A stretch of 41,157 nt of DNA, taken from positions 1 to 41,157 of the forward strand of contig JAHDHJ010000006.1 of NCBI GenBank assembly GCA_020631375.1, written 5' to 3'. A program made the position numbers and the translations under genes. Shown piece by piece: positions 10,277 to 19,151 of this stretch; the stretch's first letter is position 1, and each line of letters starts with the position of its first letter. The notes beneath the pieces are model-generated. The model was not told the origin of the DNA, made no database searches, and was given only the letters and a program-made list of their open reading frames with translations. This DNA comes from Saprospiraceae bacterium. GTDB taxonomy: Bacteria; Bacteroidota; Bacteroidia; Chitinophagales; Saprospiraceae.

Positions 10277-10981
10277 TTAATGTGATGAAATTATTTCTTC
10301 TATTTTTCTAGCTTCATATCTTCCACTTTCATAATTCCCTTCTATTAATTGAATAAAACCAGGAACAGAAGTTTCCGGCAAAGGACGATCGCTGATGTCT
10401 TCATTCGGAAAAGCTTCTTGGTGCATTTGTGTTCGCATATCACCAGGGTCGACAGCGTAGATTTTCCATTGTGGATTTTCTTTTGCTAAAATTCTTGTCA
10501 TGTGATCCAAAGCTGCTTTGCTGGCACTATATCCACCCCAACCTTCATATGCATGTATTGATGCATCACTCGATATATTAATGATCGTTGCTTCTTTTTT
10601 TATTTGATGTTTTATTTTCTGCAACAAAGAAAGAGGGGCAATTACATTCGTATGGAAAATAGAATGGATGACTTCAATAGGGTAGTCCAATAAATGCGGT
10701 TGGGGGGACATACCAATTGTACTTGCATTATTAATAATTAAATCCAAATGCCCCATTTTTTCAATCCGTTCAGGAAATTGAATTAAATGTATTTCATCAA
10801 TGACATCGCCAGAAATGGCGTCAACATTTGTAAATTGTTCCAATTCTTTTTTTGCTTTTAAAAGCGTATGCGGATTCCTTCCGTTAATCATTAAGTGCCA
10901 TCCCTTCTTGGCTAAAGATTTTGCTAATTCGAATCCTAACCCTCGGGATGCCCCGGTAATTAATGCCGTTTTATTTTTCAT
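10277..10981 (-). CDS. SDR family NAD(P)-dependent oxidoreductase
   Basis: TALITGASRGLGFELA, INNAST, YSASKAALDHMTR. Confidence 0.93.
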   Translation of the reverse strand: MKNKTALITGASRGLGFELAKSLAKKGWHLMINGRNPHTLLKAKKELEQFTNVDAISGDVIDEIHLIQFPERIEKMGHLDLIINNASTIGMSPQPHLLDYPIEVIHSIFHTNVIAPLSLLQKIKHQIKKEATIINISSDASIHAYEGWGGYSASKAALDHMTRILAKENPQWKIYAVDPGDMRTQMHQEAFPNEDISDRPLPETSVPGFIQLIEGNYESGRYEARKIEEIISSH

Positions 10982-11141
10982 AATATTAAATTTTTAAAAT
11001 GATATAATTATTGCAGTGTTATTACACCACAAATATCAGAGGTAAATGAAGGAAGTGCTTCATCCGAAAGAATAGAAAAAAATGGAAAAAGGGACAGCAA
11101 GGAAACTGTACTTTAGTACAGGTGAGGCGGAACAATAAGAA

Positions 11142-11771
11142 TTAAATAGTAATTATTCCTTGTTTTATAGCAATTTGAACGGCATCCGTTCTGTTGTTTG
11201 CATTTAATTTACTGAGGATAGAACTAATGTGAAATTTTACAGTCCTTTCTGAAATAAATAATACTTGGCCAATTTCTTTGTTCTTTTTTCCATTGGCAAT
11301 TTCTTGTAAAACTTCTTTTTCTCTTTGGCTTAATGCATCTTCTTGTTGATTCATTTTTTGAATGAATTTCGTAGCGACGATAGGCTGCAAAATAGAGCCC
11401 CCTTTATGGGCTTCTCGAATGGCATGGAATATTTCTTGGTGCGATGCCCCTTTTAATAAATATCCCTTAGCACCGGATTGTATGGCACTTACAATTCTTT
11501 CATCCGTATCATACACCGTAAAAACAATAATAGGTAATTCCGGTTTTATTTTTTGTAAATCCTGAATAACTTCTAATCCATCTTTTTGGGGCATTTCCAA
11601 ATCGCAAATTAAAACATCCGCTGCTGTATTTTTTATTTTGGAAATAGCCTCACCTCCATTTCCTGCCTGTCCTACAATTACAAAATCTTCTTGAGTTTCT
11701 AAAATAGAAATCAAGCCATCCCTTACTATGGGGTGATCATCAGCGATAAATATTTTAATTGAATTATTCAT
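11142..11771 (-). CDS. NarL/LuxR-family response regulator
   Basis: Receiver (IFIADDHPIVRDGL, LICDLEMPQKDGLEV) plus LuxR HTH (LSQREKEVLQEIANGKKNKEIGQVLFISERTVKFHISSILSKL). Confidence 0.95.
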   Translation of the reverse strand: MNNSIKIFIADDHPIVRDGLISILETQEDFVIVGQAGNGGEAISKIKNTAADVLICDLEMPQKDGLEVIQDLQKIKPELPIIVFTVYDTDERIVSAIQSGAKGYLLKGASHQEIFHAIREAHKGGSILQPIVATKFIQKMNQQEDALSQREKEVLQEIANGKKNKEIGQVLFISERTVKFHISSILSKLNANNRTDAVQIAIKQGIITI

Positions 11772-12912
11772 TTATTGGTATTTTGATGTGTATGAGAGTA
11801 CCTTCTTTAGGTAGGCTATTTATTTCAAAAATCCCATCCAATAATTTCACCCGTTCACTCATGCCTAAAATTCCGAATCTATTGTTTTGAATAGCGTCTA
11901 CATCAAATCCAATACCATTGTCTTGTATTTTTATAGATATTGATGTTTCTTCAAAAATGAAATCACAATTAATTTTTGAAGCCTGTGCATGGTGGATAAT
12001 ATTATTGAAACTCTCTTCAATGATTCGATACAAACCCGATTCTATTCGAATAGACAATGGGACTCGTTTCCCTTTAATATTAAATACGGTTCGATACTTT
12101 TCTTCGGGGAATGTATTCTTGATTAATTTATCAGTTGCTTCGATTAAATTGTGTTCTAAAAGAGGAGCCGCCCGTAAATCCAAAACAGAACGCCTTACAT
12201 TTTCTAAATTGGTTTGTGTAAGTTCTAGCGTTTTGTTTAAAATATTTTTTATTTTCTGATTGGGATTTTCCCCCAGCAATAATTGAGCAGTTTCGAGGTT
12301 CAAAGAAATGCCAGTCAGTCCTTGAGCAACGGTATCATGTATTTCACGTGCCATCCGGTTCCTTTCTTCAATAATTCCCGTCTTTTTACTATCTTCGAAC
12401 AATCGTCCCCGTTCAATAGCAACGCTTAACATTCCTCCGATGGTCTGAAGTAATTCTAATTGTTGTTTGGATAATTTTTGGGTTTTAGCACTCACCACAT
12501 TTAAAATTCCTATTTTTTTATCTCTTGAATAAAGAGGAACGCTTGCATGATATTTTAAACCATCGGTACCATTTTTCACACCCTTTAATCTGGAACAAAT
12601 AATTTCACTAATATTTGTGGCTGTGTCCAGATTGTCCTCTAAATATTTTTGAATACACCAACAACTCCCTTCCAATAATTCTCTTTGGTTTTGTAAAATA
12701 GGAGGTAGATTATATGAGGATGCTAAATAAGTCTTTTTAGGATCTGGACTTAAAAGCCAAATCCATCCCGTGTTTAATTGAAATAATTCTACCACTTTTT
12801 TCAATACAATATCCAAAGCCTTTCCCAAAGAAAGTTCCTCGTTCAAATGCTTGGCAATTGAATTTAAAATATGGAGCTCTTTGTTTCTTTGTTCTAATTC
12901 TTCAATATTCAT
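11764..12912 (-). CDS. GAF-domain sensor histidine kinase (HisKA_3 type)
   Basis: GAF region, then IIEERNRMAREIHDTVAQGLTGISLNLE and ATPase IQDNGIGFDVDAIQNNRFGILGMSERVKLLDG; overlaps the response regulator by 8 bp. Confidence 0.93.
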   Translation of the reverse strand: MNIEELEQRNKELHILNSIAKHLNEELSLGKALDIVLKKVVELFQLNTGWIWLLSPDPKKTYLASSYNLPPILQNQRELLEGSCWCIQKYLEDNLDTATNISEIICSRLKGVKNGTDGLKYHASVPLYSRDKKIGILNVVSAKTQKLSKQQLELLQTIGGMLSVAIERGRLFEDSKKTGIIEERNRMAREIHDTVAQGLTGISLNLETAQLLLGENPNQKIKNILNKTLELTQTNLENVRRSVLDLRAAPLLEHNLIEATDKLIKNTFPEEKYRTVFNIKGKRVPLSIRIESGLYRIIEESFNNIIHHAQASKINCDFIFEETSISIKIQDNGIGFDVDAIQNNRFGILGMSERVKLLDGIFEINSLPKEGTLIHIKIPINE

Positions 12913-12921
12913 AATGATGAA

Positions 12922-13368
12922 TTACTTAGGAATATAATCTAAGAATTGATATGTTTTCTCTTCTTGATGTATTTTACAGCAATAAGTTTGTATGCCATTG
13001 GTCACCATTAAAAAATCAACTTGTAATTCAATATTATATAAAGCAACCTGATCAAAAACTTTTTGGTTGATTTCTATTTCGGGTCGTTTACATTCTATCA
13101 AAAAATAAGGTTGTATGTCATCATCATAAATTAAGATATCACATCTTCTTTCTAATGTATTTACTTTTAAGAATTTTTCTAACTGAATTCTATTTTTATT
13201 ATAACCAACGGTTCTATACAAATGTTCAACGACCAACTGGCGAACCATTTCTTCAGGTTGTAATACATACCATTTTTTTCGGATATCATCCCAAACATAT
13301 TTTTTTCCGTCTTCACTTTTGAATTTTAAAAAATCAATATAATCTAGGAAATTAACTTCGATCAACAT
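12922..13368 (-). CDS. Stand-alone HsdR N-terminal-like PD-(D/E)XK domain protein
   Basis: 148-aa ORF; LEKFLKVNTLERRCDILIYDDDIQPYFLIECKRPEIEINQKVFDQVALYN with D...ECK nuclease motif. Confidence 0.75.
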   Translation of the reverse strand: MLIEVNFLDYIDFLKFKSEDGKKYVWDDIRKKWYVLQPEEMVRQLVVEHLYRTVGYNKNRIQLEKFLKVNTLERRCDILIYDDDIQPYFLIECKRPEIEINQKVFDQVALYNIELQVDFLMVTNGIQTYCCKIHQEEKTYQFLDYIPK

Positions 13369-13372
13369 ACCA

Positions 13373-15437
13373 TTATTTTAAGGAAATAATTTGAGCCGTT
13401 GTTCTATAAGGTATATTCTTTTCTTCACATTTTTTTATATAGAATTTAGTTTTTGATATAGAATTCGAACCATCTATCAAAATATATTTGAAATTAAAAT
13501 CTTCTTTCAATGTTTCAAAATTAACGAAAATACTGTTTTGAAGAATTAAACCATCAATTTCAATCGGCGAAGAACTCATTAAATCGTAATAATCTTGTTT
13601 GAGCAAATAAAACCGTTGTTCTCCAATTTGAAGAAAAGAACCATTTTTGTAATAAAAATCGCTTTGATTTTCTTCTTCGGATTCTTCTAGCTTAGGTGCA
13701 TGTAAAAAAGTACGATAACCTTTAGAGGCAAACCGCTCTTGCTTTTCAGATAATTCCAAATCTTTAATGGTTATTCTTTTCCCATCCTTGAAATAATCAA
13801 TCAATGTATATTTGGAGTCATAGAATACAATTTGTTCTTTTTCATGCCTCACAATTTTCCGAATGTTTTGGACCGCACAAATAAATCCAAAAATACCTAA
13901 GAAAATCCAAAGATATTTTTTATTTTCCAATTTCAACCAAGCGACTAAAAATCCGATGGCAATATAAGAGACAAGCATTTGGGCAAAAGAAAAATGTATA
14001 TTTTCTATTAAACTGTAAGGCAATTTTTCCAGAAAGAAAATAATGGAATTTACCCACCATATTATTTTTTCTAAAAATATTCCAATAAAAAAAGCAACTG
14101 GTGGAAAAACAGATTCTAACAATAAGAGCAATAGTCCTAATCCCATAATCAAGGAAGCAGCGGGAATCACAACCAAGCCCGAAAAAATAAAATAAGTAGG
14201 GAATTGATCGAAGTAAAACAAACTAATGGGCAAAGTAGTAATTTGTGCTGCCAAAGAAACAGCAATTAAATTCCAAATATAATCACCCCATTTATTTTCG
14301 ACATACCAACTCTTATAGATCCAAGAATGGAAAAACACAATTCCAATCACCGCTAAATAAGACAATTGGAACCCTGGATGAAATAATAAATAGGGATCGA
14401 AAACAAGGAGAAAAAAAGAAGATGCAGCTAAAGTATTATAAATTTTTCCGATTTAATAAATTCCCAAATTCTAAAAAAGAGAACATGGTGGCGGCTCTTA
14501 AAACAGAGGGCGAAGCTCCGGTCAAAAATGCAAAGCCCCAAATCATAAACATGGATAAAATAAACTTTGTGATATTTATTCTTGTATTTTTTCTTTTTAT
14601 AAATTGAAAAAAGAATTGAATAATCAAAAATAAAATACCTACATGCAATCCGGAAACGGCCAAAACGTGCATGGCTCCTGTTCCAGCATAAGCAAGTTGT
14701 ACTTCTTCCGTAATCTCATCTTTATATCCTAACAATAAAGCTGAACCCACAGCAAATTCATTGGCACTTTTCAAATGCTTTTTTAACGCTTTAATTCCTT
14801 TTTTACGGATCGAATAACTCCATCTAAAAAAAGGAGATCCTTTGTTTTTTTCTAAGACTATATATGCCCCTCCACGAACATACGACGTATGATGCACATT
14901 TTGAAAATGCAAGAAACGGGAATAATCAAAAGCCTTCGGATTTTTTGAAGGAGCCGCTTTATTAATCCAAGAAGAAAAAACAATCCGATCCCCATAATTC
15001 AATTGATGAGATAAAGTATCCAAAGGAATTTGTACTGCTAAATTTCCACTACACTTTACCCAACCGCTATCTTTTTTAATTCCCTCGATTTTAAAATGCA
15101 TTTTTATAGGATCGCCCGGGACGGGCATACTAGAAATCTGACCCATGATTTCATTTTTGCCTTCTGTTAATTTGGATGCAAAATAATCTGGCTTTTTTCT
15201 TTCATCCTTGAGCTCAACCAAAGTATAGCCCAATAAAAACAACATCGAAAAGGCAGCGACACCAAAGCCCAGACCTCCCTTTAGTCTTTCTCTATTAAAA
15301 GTGAAAACCAAAAGTAAGAGAAGAGGAATCCAAGCCAACTGCAAATATGGTAAATCGACAAATTCACCCAATACGATACCAGCCATCAAAGGAATGATGA
15401 GCCGAACGAAAGGTATGGGTCTGAAGATGTTTTTCAA
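13373..15437 (-). pseudogene. comEC: ComEC/Rec2-family DNA uptake channel, split by a frameshift (N-terminal ORF 14436..15437, C-terminal ORF 13373..14365)
   Basis: N-terminal ORF has GTGAMHVLAVSGLHVGILF and FLTGASPSVLRAATMFSFLEFGNLLNRKNL-stop. The +1 frame continues directly as IYNTLAASSFFLLVFDPYLLFHPGFQLSYLAVIGIVFF, a continuous ComEC core. It may be a true pseudogene or an assembly indel. Confidence 0.8.
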
Positions 15438-15519
15438 GTTTGCCTTTGTTTTTTACGAACATACTGAATTTTGACCATAATCTGAACATCATTTTTTTCT
15501 TTTTCACTAATATTGTGGC

Positions 15520-16539
15520 ATGGAATTAAAGAATGATTTATTATTGAGAACCGCTAAAGGCGAAAAAACAGAAAGACCTCCCGTTTGGTTGATGCGCCAA
15601 GCCGGAAGAATATTACCACAATATCGAGCTTTAAGAGGCAAATTATCCGGATTCAAAGAGTTGGTCGAAACACCGCATCTTGCAGCAGAGGTCACCATCC
15701 AACCCATAGATGAGTTAGATGTGGATGCTGCCATCATTTTCTCGGATATTCTTGTCATTCCGGAAGTGATGGGTTTGGAATACCAAATGGTAGAAAAGAA
15801 AGGTCCTTGGTTCCCAAAGACCATCCAATCCTTGGATGATGTCAAATCCCTTCGTTCCGGAGCGGAAGCCGCTGCCGAATTAGAATACGTATATGAAGCC
15901 CTGAAAATCACAAAAAGAGAATTGAATGGCAGGGTTCCCCTTATTGGTTTTTCTGGTGCTCCTTGGACACTCCTTTCCTATATGATTGAAGGAAGTGGCT
16001 CGAAAACGTTCTCCAAAGCCAAAAAATTCCTGTACACCCAACCCGAAGCCGCTCATTTACTTCTCGAAAAATTAACTGAAACCATTATAATTTATCTGAA
16101 AACCAAAATAGCTTCAGGAGCGGATCTGGTTCAGATTTTTGATTCTTGGGCAGGAATCCTTTCTCCGGAACAATACAAAGAATTTTCCCTACCATATATC
16201 CAAAAAATATGTGATGCTATTGATGAAGCTCCCATCACGGTATTTGCCAAAGGAGCTTGGTTTGCTTTATCAGATATGAAAGATTTATCCTGTAATGTGA
16301 TTGGTTTGGATTGGAATACAACTCCTGAATTTGCACGAGAAAAATTAGGGCAACGAGTAATACAAGGCAACCTCGATCCTTGTGTTCTATATTCCGATTT
16401 TAAAAATATACAAAATAAGACCCATCTTATGATTCAAAATTTCGGGGGGCACCATATTGTTAATCTGGGGCATGGGGTATATCCGGATACTCCTCTCGAT
16501 GGTGTAAAATGTTTTGTTGATACTGTGAAATCTTTATAA
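15520..16539 (+). CDS. hemE: Uroporphyrinogen decarboxylase
   Basis: 339-aa [91 protein letters not shown]. Confidence 0.97.
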   Translation: MELKNDLLLRTAKGEKTERPPVWLMRQAGRILPQYRALRGKLSGFKELVETPHLAAEVTIQPIDELDVDAAIIFSDILVIPEVMGLEYQMVEKKGPWFPKTIQSLDDVKSLRSGAEAAAELEYVYEALKITKRELNGRVPLIGFSGAPWTLLSYMIEGSGSKTFSKAKKFLYTQPEAAHLLLEKLTETIIIYLKTKIASGADLVQIFDSWAGILSPEQYKEFSLPYIQKICDAIDEAPITVFAKGAWFALSDMKDLSCNVIGLDWNTTPEFAREKLGQRVIQGNLDPCVLYSDFKNIQNKTHLMIQNFGGHHIVNLGHGVYPDTPLDGVKCFVDTVKSL

Positions 16540-16863
16540 TTTTTTTAGAATTTGGGACACTCATTATTCTTTATTTAGATATTTTCCTCCTTTTGTTCGT
16601 TAAACAGTGTTAAAGGTGCTTCCTCTTAACATGGGTATTAATTGGTTCTTTTTGCATAAAAAAACAGCTTGAACACCAAACACATTACCTATGACAACAC
16701 TGATATATAATTAATAATAAATAACATTATTTACCAATATTTAAATTCACATCGTCACAAACAGGACAAAATAATTCTTAAATCGCATTTCTTTGGCAAG
16801 ATGTATGGCTTTATAAGTATGACACTAAACCCATGAATTCTTATAATTTTAAATGCGATTGAA

Positions 16864-17901
16864 ATGTACAACACAAAAACCTTTTATGCCCTAAAAAGCA
16901 CTCTAATCATTGTGATAGTTTTTGGGGCAACTCATATGATATCCGCACAAAACTGTATAATTTCTTCAAATGGAATTATGACAGAATCCAATTGCAATGC
17001 AGGGAATACGATTTGTACCTACACCTTAGATTTATGTGCAGATGTACCGGCTTCCCCGGCTCCTAAAAATATTACTTTTACCATTGTTTATGATTCGGAT
17101 GGGAATGGAGTGATAGATGGGAATGATGCATCCGTTTCTTTTAATCATGATCCTCCTGGATCTAATCCTGTTCCTCAGGGTACATTTTGCCTTTCTGACA
17201 TCAATGAAGAATTGGTATTCAATGCAGTTCCAAATTCTCCTGTTCAGATTTCTGTAGATGGATTTACCGGAAATGGTGCAGGGAGTAATTGTGTAACGTA
17301 TATTACCACTTCACAAGCATCTCACAACAATGTGATTTCTGATTTGCCTGTTGAATTGGCATATTTCCAAGGAAGAGCCTTCCAAGGAACGATAATGTTA
17401 CAATGGACGACTCTAAGCGAAATCAATTCTTCTCACTTTGAAATTGAAAAAAGAACTTCTTCTTCAGATTTCAAAATGATAGGAGCCATCAATTCCCATC
17501 ATTTTTCAGTAGATGAACTCAATTATAGATTCGAAGATGATCATCCGGATTACATGAATTATTATCGCTTGAAAATGGTTGATTTAGATGGTTCTTATGA
17601 ATATTCCGAAACAATTATGATAGTGAATCCAGATTTTGAAGGGAATGAAATAAATGTTTTCCCGAATCCGGTCAAATCCAAAGGTAGTATTTCCTTTTCT
17701 TCTTCAAAAGAACAGAATGGAGTAAAATTGGTTGTTTATTCTATCCAAGGAGAAATCATATACAAAAAGGATATATCACTTCTAAAAGGAATCAATACCA
17801 TTTCTTTAGAAGTAGATGAATGGCCGGTAGGGAATTATCTAATCCAGATTAGGACTCCTGATGGCATCTTCACCGAGATGCTGACAAAACTTAAAATTTA
17901 A
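16864..17901 (+). CDS. Secreted protein with T9SS type A C-terminal sorting domain
   Basis: Signal peptide ending ISAQ; module LPVELAYFQG...LQWTTLSEINSSHFEIEK...YYRLKMVDLDG; C-terminal VFPNPVKSKGSISFSS...VGNYLIQIRTPDGIFTEMLTKLKI. Confidence 0.82.
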   Translation: MYNTKTFYALKSTLIIVIVFGATHMISAQNCIISSNGIMTESNCNAGNTICTYTLDLCADVPASPAPKNITFTIVYDSDGNGVIDGNDASVSFNHDPPGSNPVPQGTFCLSDINEELVFNAVPNSPVQISVDGFTGNGAGSNCVTYITTSQASHNNVISDLPVELAYFQGRAFQGTIMLQWTTLSEINSSHFEIEKRTSSSDFKMIGAINSHHFSVDELNYRFEDDHPDYMNYYRLKMVDLDGSYEYSETIMIVNPDFEGNEINVFPNPVKSKGSISFSSSKEQNGVKLVVYSIQGEIIYKKDISLLKGINTISLEVDEWPVGNYLIQIRTPDGIFTEMLTKLKI

Positions 17902-18000
17902 TAGACTTTATTCCGAATCGTTTTTTATGGAAGGGAAATAACGCAGTAGATTTTACAAAAGATCAATTTACCTATAATCAATTATTCGTAATAAAGTCTA
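17902..18000. repeat. 99-bp element bounded by 17-bp inverted repeats (16/17), possible MITE-like insertion
   Basis: tagactttattccgaat (17902-17918) versus attcgtaataaagtcta (17984-18000); outermost dinucleotide TA on both sides. Confidence 0.45.
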
Positions 18001-18069
18001 ATGATCTAAAAATTCAATATTTGACGACAGTTAAAGGGATGACCGGGTAGGGGTTGTACCTTTTTCTAT

Positions 18070-18999
18070 TTAAGGACGCAAAAGATAATCATAAAAAACG
18101 CCAAAATTCACAATACCCATTCCAAATAAAATAGAACTGTTCAAATAGAATTCAAATAAATTAAAAGAGTCATTATCAATCAAATTGATTTGCTTAGGAA
18201 TTTGCCGAGTCTTCATAAAAAAATAAAACGCCGTGCCTGAAGCAATACAAGCAAACAACCAAGGCAAGGAATCCAAGAAAAAATATTTCATCAATAGGAG
18301 AGAGAGACCAAAGAACAGAATGGAATATTCTAAAAACACCCTAGCCATTTTTGATCCGCTTACCGTTACCCAAGTGGTCTTCCCTCCATATTTATCACTT
18401 TTCTCATGAACCAACGAAGACGAAAGAGAATGAGATAAAACCAAAAAAGCAAAAGGTGCAAGAAATGGCATGATAGCTGAAAAATCCAAAGTCTTCGCAT
18501 TTAGGTAATACATAAATAAAGGAATAAAAACAGCAATCCCCAATAATTCTAATATTTCGCCTCCTCCTCTGTAATTCATTCTAAACGGTGGGAAAGAATA
18601 AACCCCAAGTAAGATAAAACCCAAAAATCCAAATGGTAAAATATGGTAAGCCCCCGTTAATTTAGAAAATACAAAAAGTGGGATAAAAGAAAGCAGTCCC
18701 AATAATACACCCATCCACAGCATTTGTTTTTCAGAAGGGAATAGTTGGTAACGAATAGAATTAAGGCTATAATTTTCCTTCATAGAATCCGGCAGGGCAT
18801 CCGCAAAATGATTAAGGAGAATGACCGAAGCCGTCCCCAAAACAAGATAAAATCCTAGAAGAATAAAATGATGGATTTGAACAAAACCTTGACTATGGAT
18901 ACCTACAACCTGACCCAACAAAAAAGCCATGATGACTCCGGGCCAAACCCGAGAGGAAAATGCGGAAATCCATTGTGTTAGTTTTTCTCCCATTATCAT
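18070..18999 (-). CDS. UbiA-family prenyltransferase-like membrane protein
   Basis: 309-aa polytopic ORF; LLNHFADALPDSMKENY, FRMNYRGGGEILELLGIAVFIPL, KSDKYGGKTTWVTVSGSKMAR resemble MenA/UbiA proteins. Confidence 0.7.
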   Translation of the reverse strand: MIMGEKLTQWISAFSSRVWPGVIMAFLLGQVVGIHSQGFVQIHHFILLGFYLVLGTASVILLNHFADALPDSMKENYSLNSIRYQLFPSEKQMLWMGVLLGLLSFIPLFVFSKLTGAYHILPFGFLGFILLGVYSFPPFRMNYRGGGEILELLGIAVFIPLFMYYLNAKTLDFSAIMPFLAPFAFLVLSHSLSSSLVHEKSDKYGGKTTWVTVSGSKMARVFLEYSILFFGLSLLLMKYFFLDSLPWLFACIASGTAFYFFMKTRQIPKQINLIDNDSFNLFEFYLNSSILFGMGIVNFGVFYDYLLRP

Positions 19000-19105
19000 G
19001 AAGGGATTTCTTCCTCAGGAACCAATTTGATGTGAGAAATGGTTACATAAGGAACAAGAAATTGCGTATGCTATACTAATTTATATACATTTATCATAAA
19101 TATAA

Positions 19106-19113
19106 TAACTTTG
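19106..19113 (+). promoter_or_regulatory. Candidate Bacteroidota -7 element (TAACTTTG) upstream of argS
   Basis: Exact TAnnTTTG match 38 bp before the argS start; no clear -33 TTG. Confidence 0.4.
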
Positions 19114-19151
19114 CCGCTGCTTGATTCATACTTTAAAACTTCATTAAGAAA

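Noticed and set aside
11106-11121. ctgtac-ttta-gtacag small hairpin upstream of the SDR gene
   Set aside because: 6-bp stem only, no T-tract or other supporting context; expected by chance in a 41-kb window.
12922-13368. Part of a complete type I restriction-modification system
   Set aside because: No helicase portion of HsdR, no HsdM or HsdS nearby; it is a stand-alone nuclease-like domain.
14436-14447. AAATTTA slippery heptamer (A AAT TTA in frame) at the end of the N-terminal comEC ORF, suggesting programmed -1 frameshifting
   Set aside because: A -1 slip reads AAA TTT ATA ATA CTT TAG and stops at once. The conserved ComEC continuation needs +1 (or -2), so a retroviral-type -1 site does not explain it.
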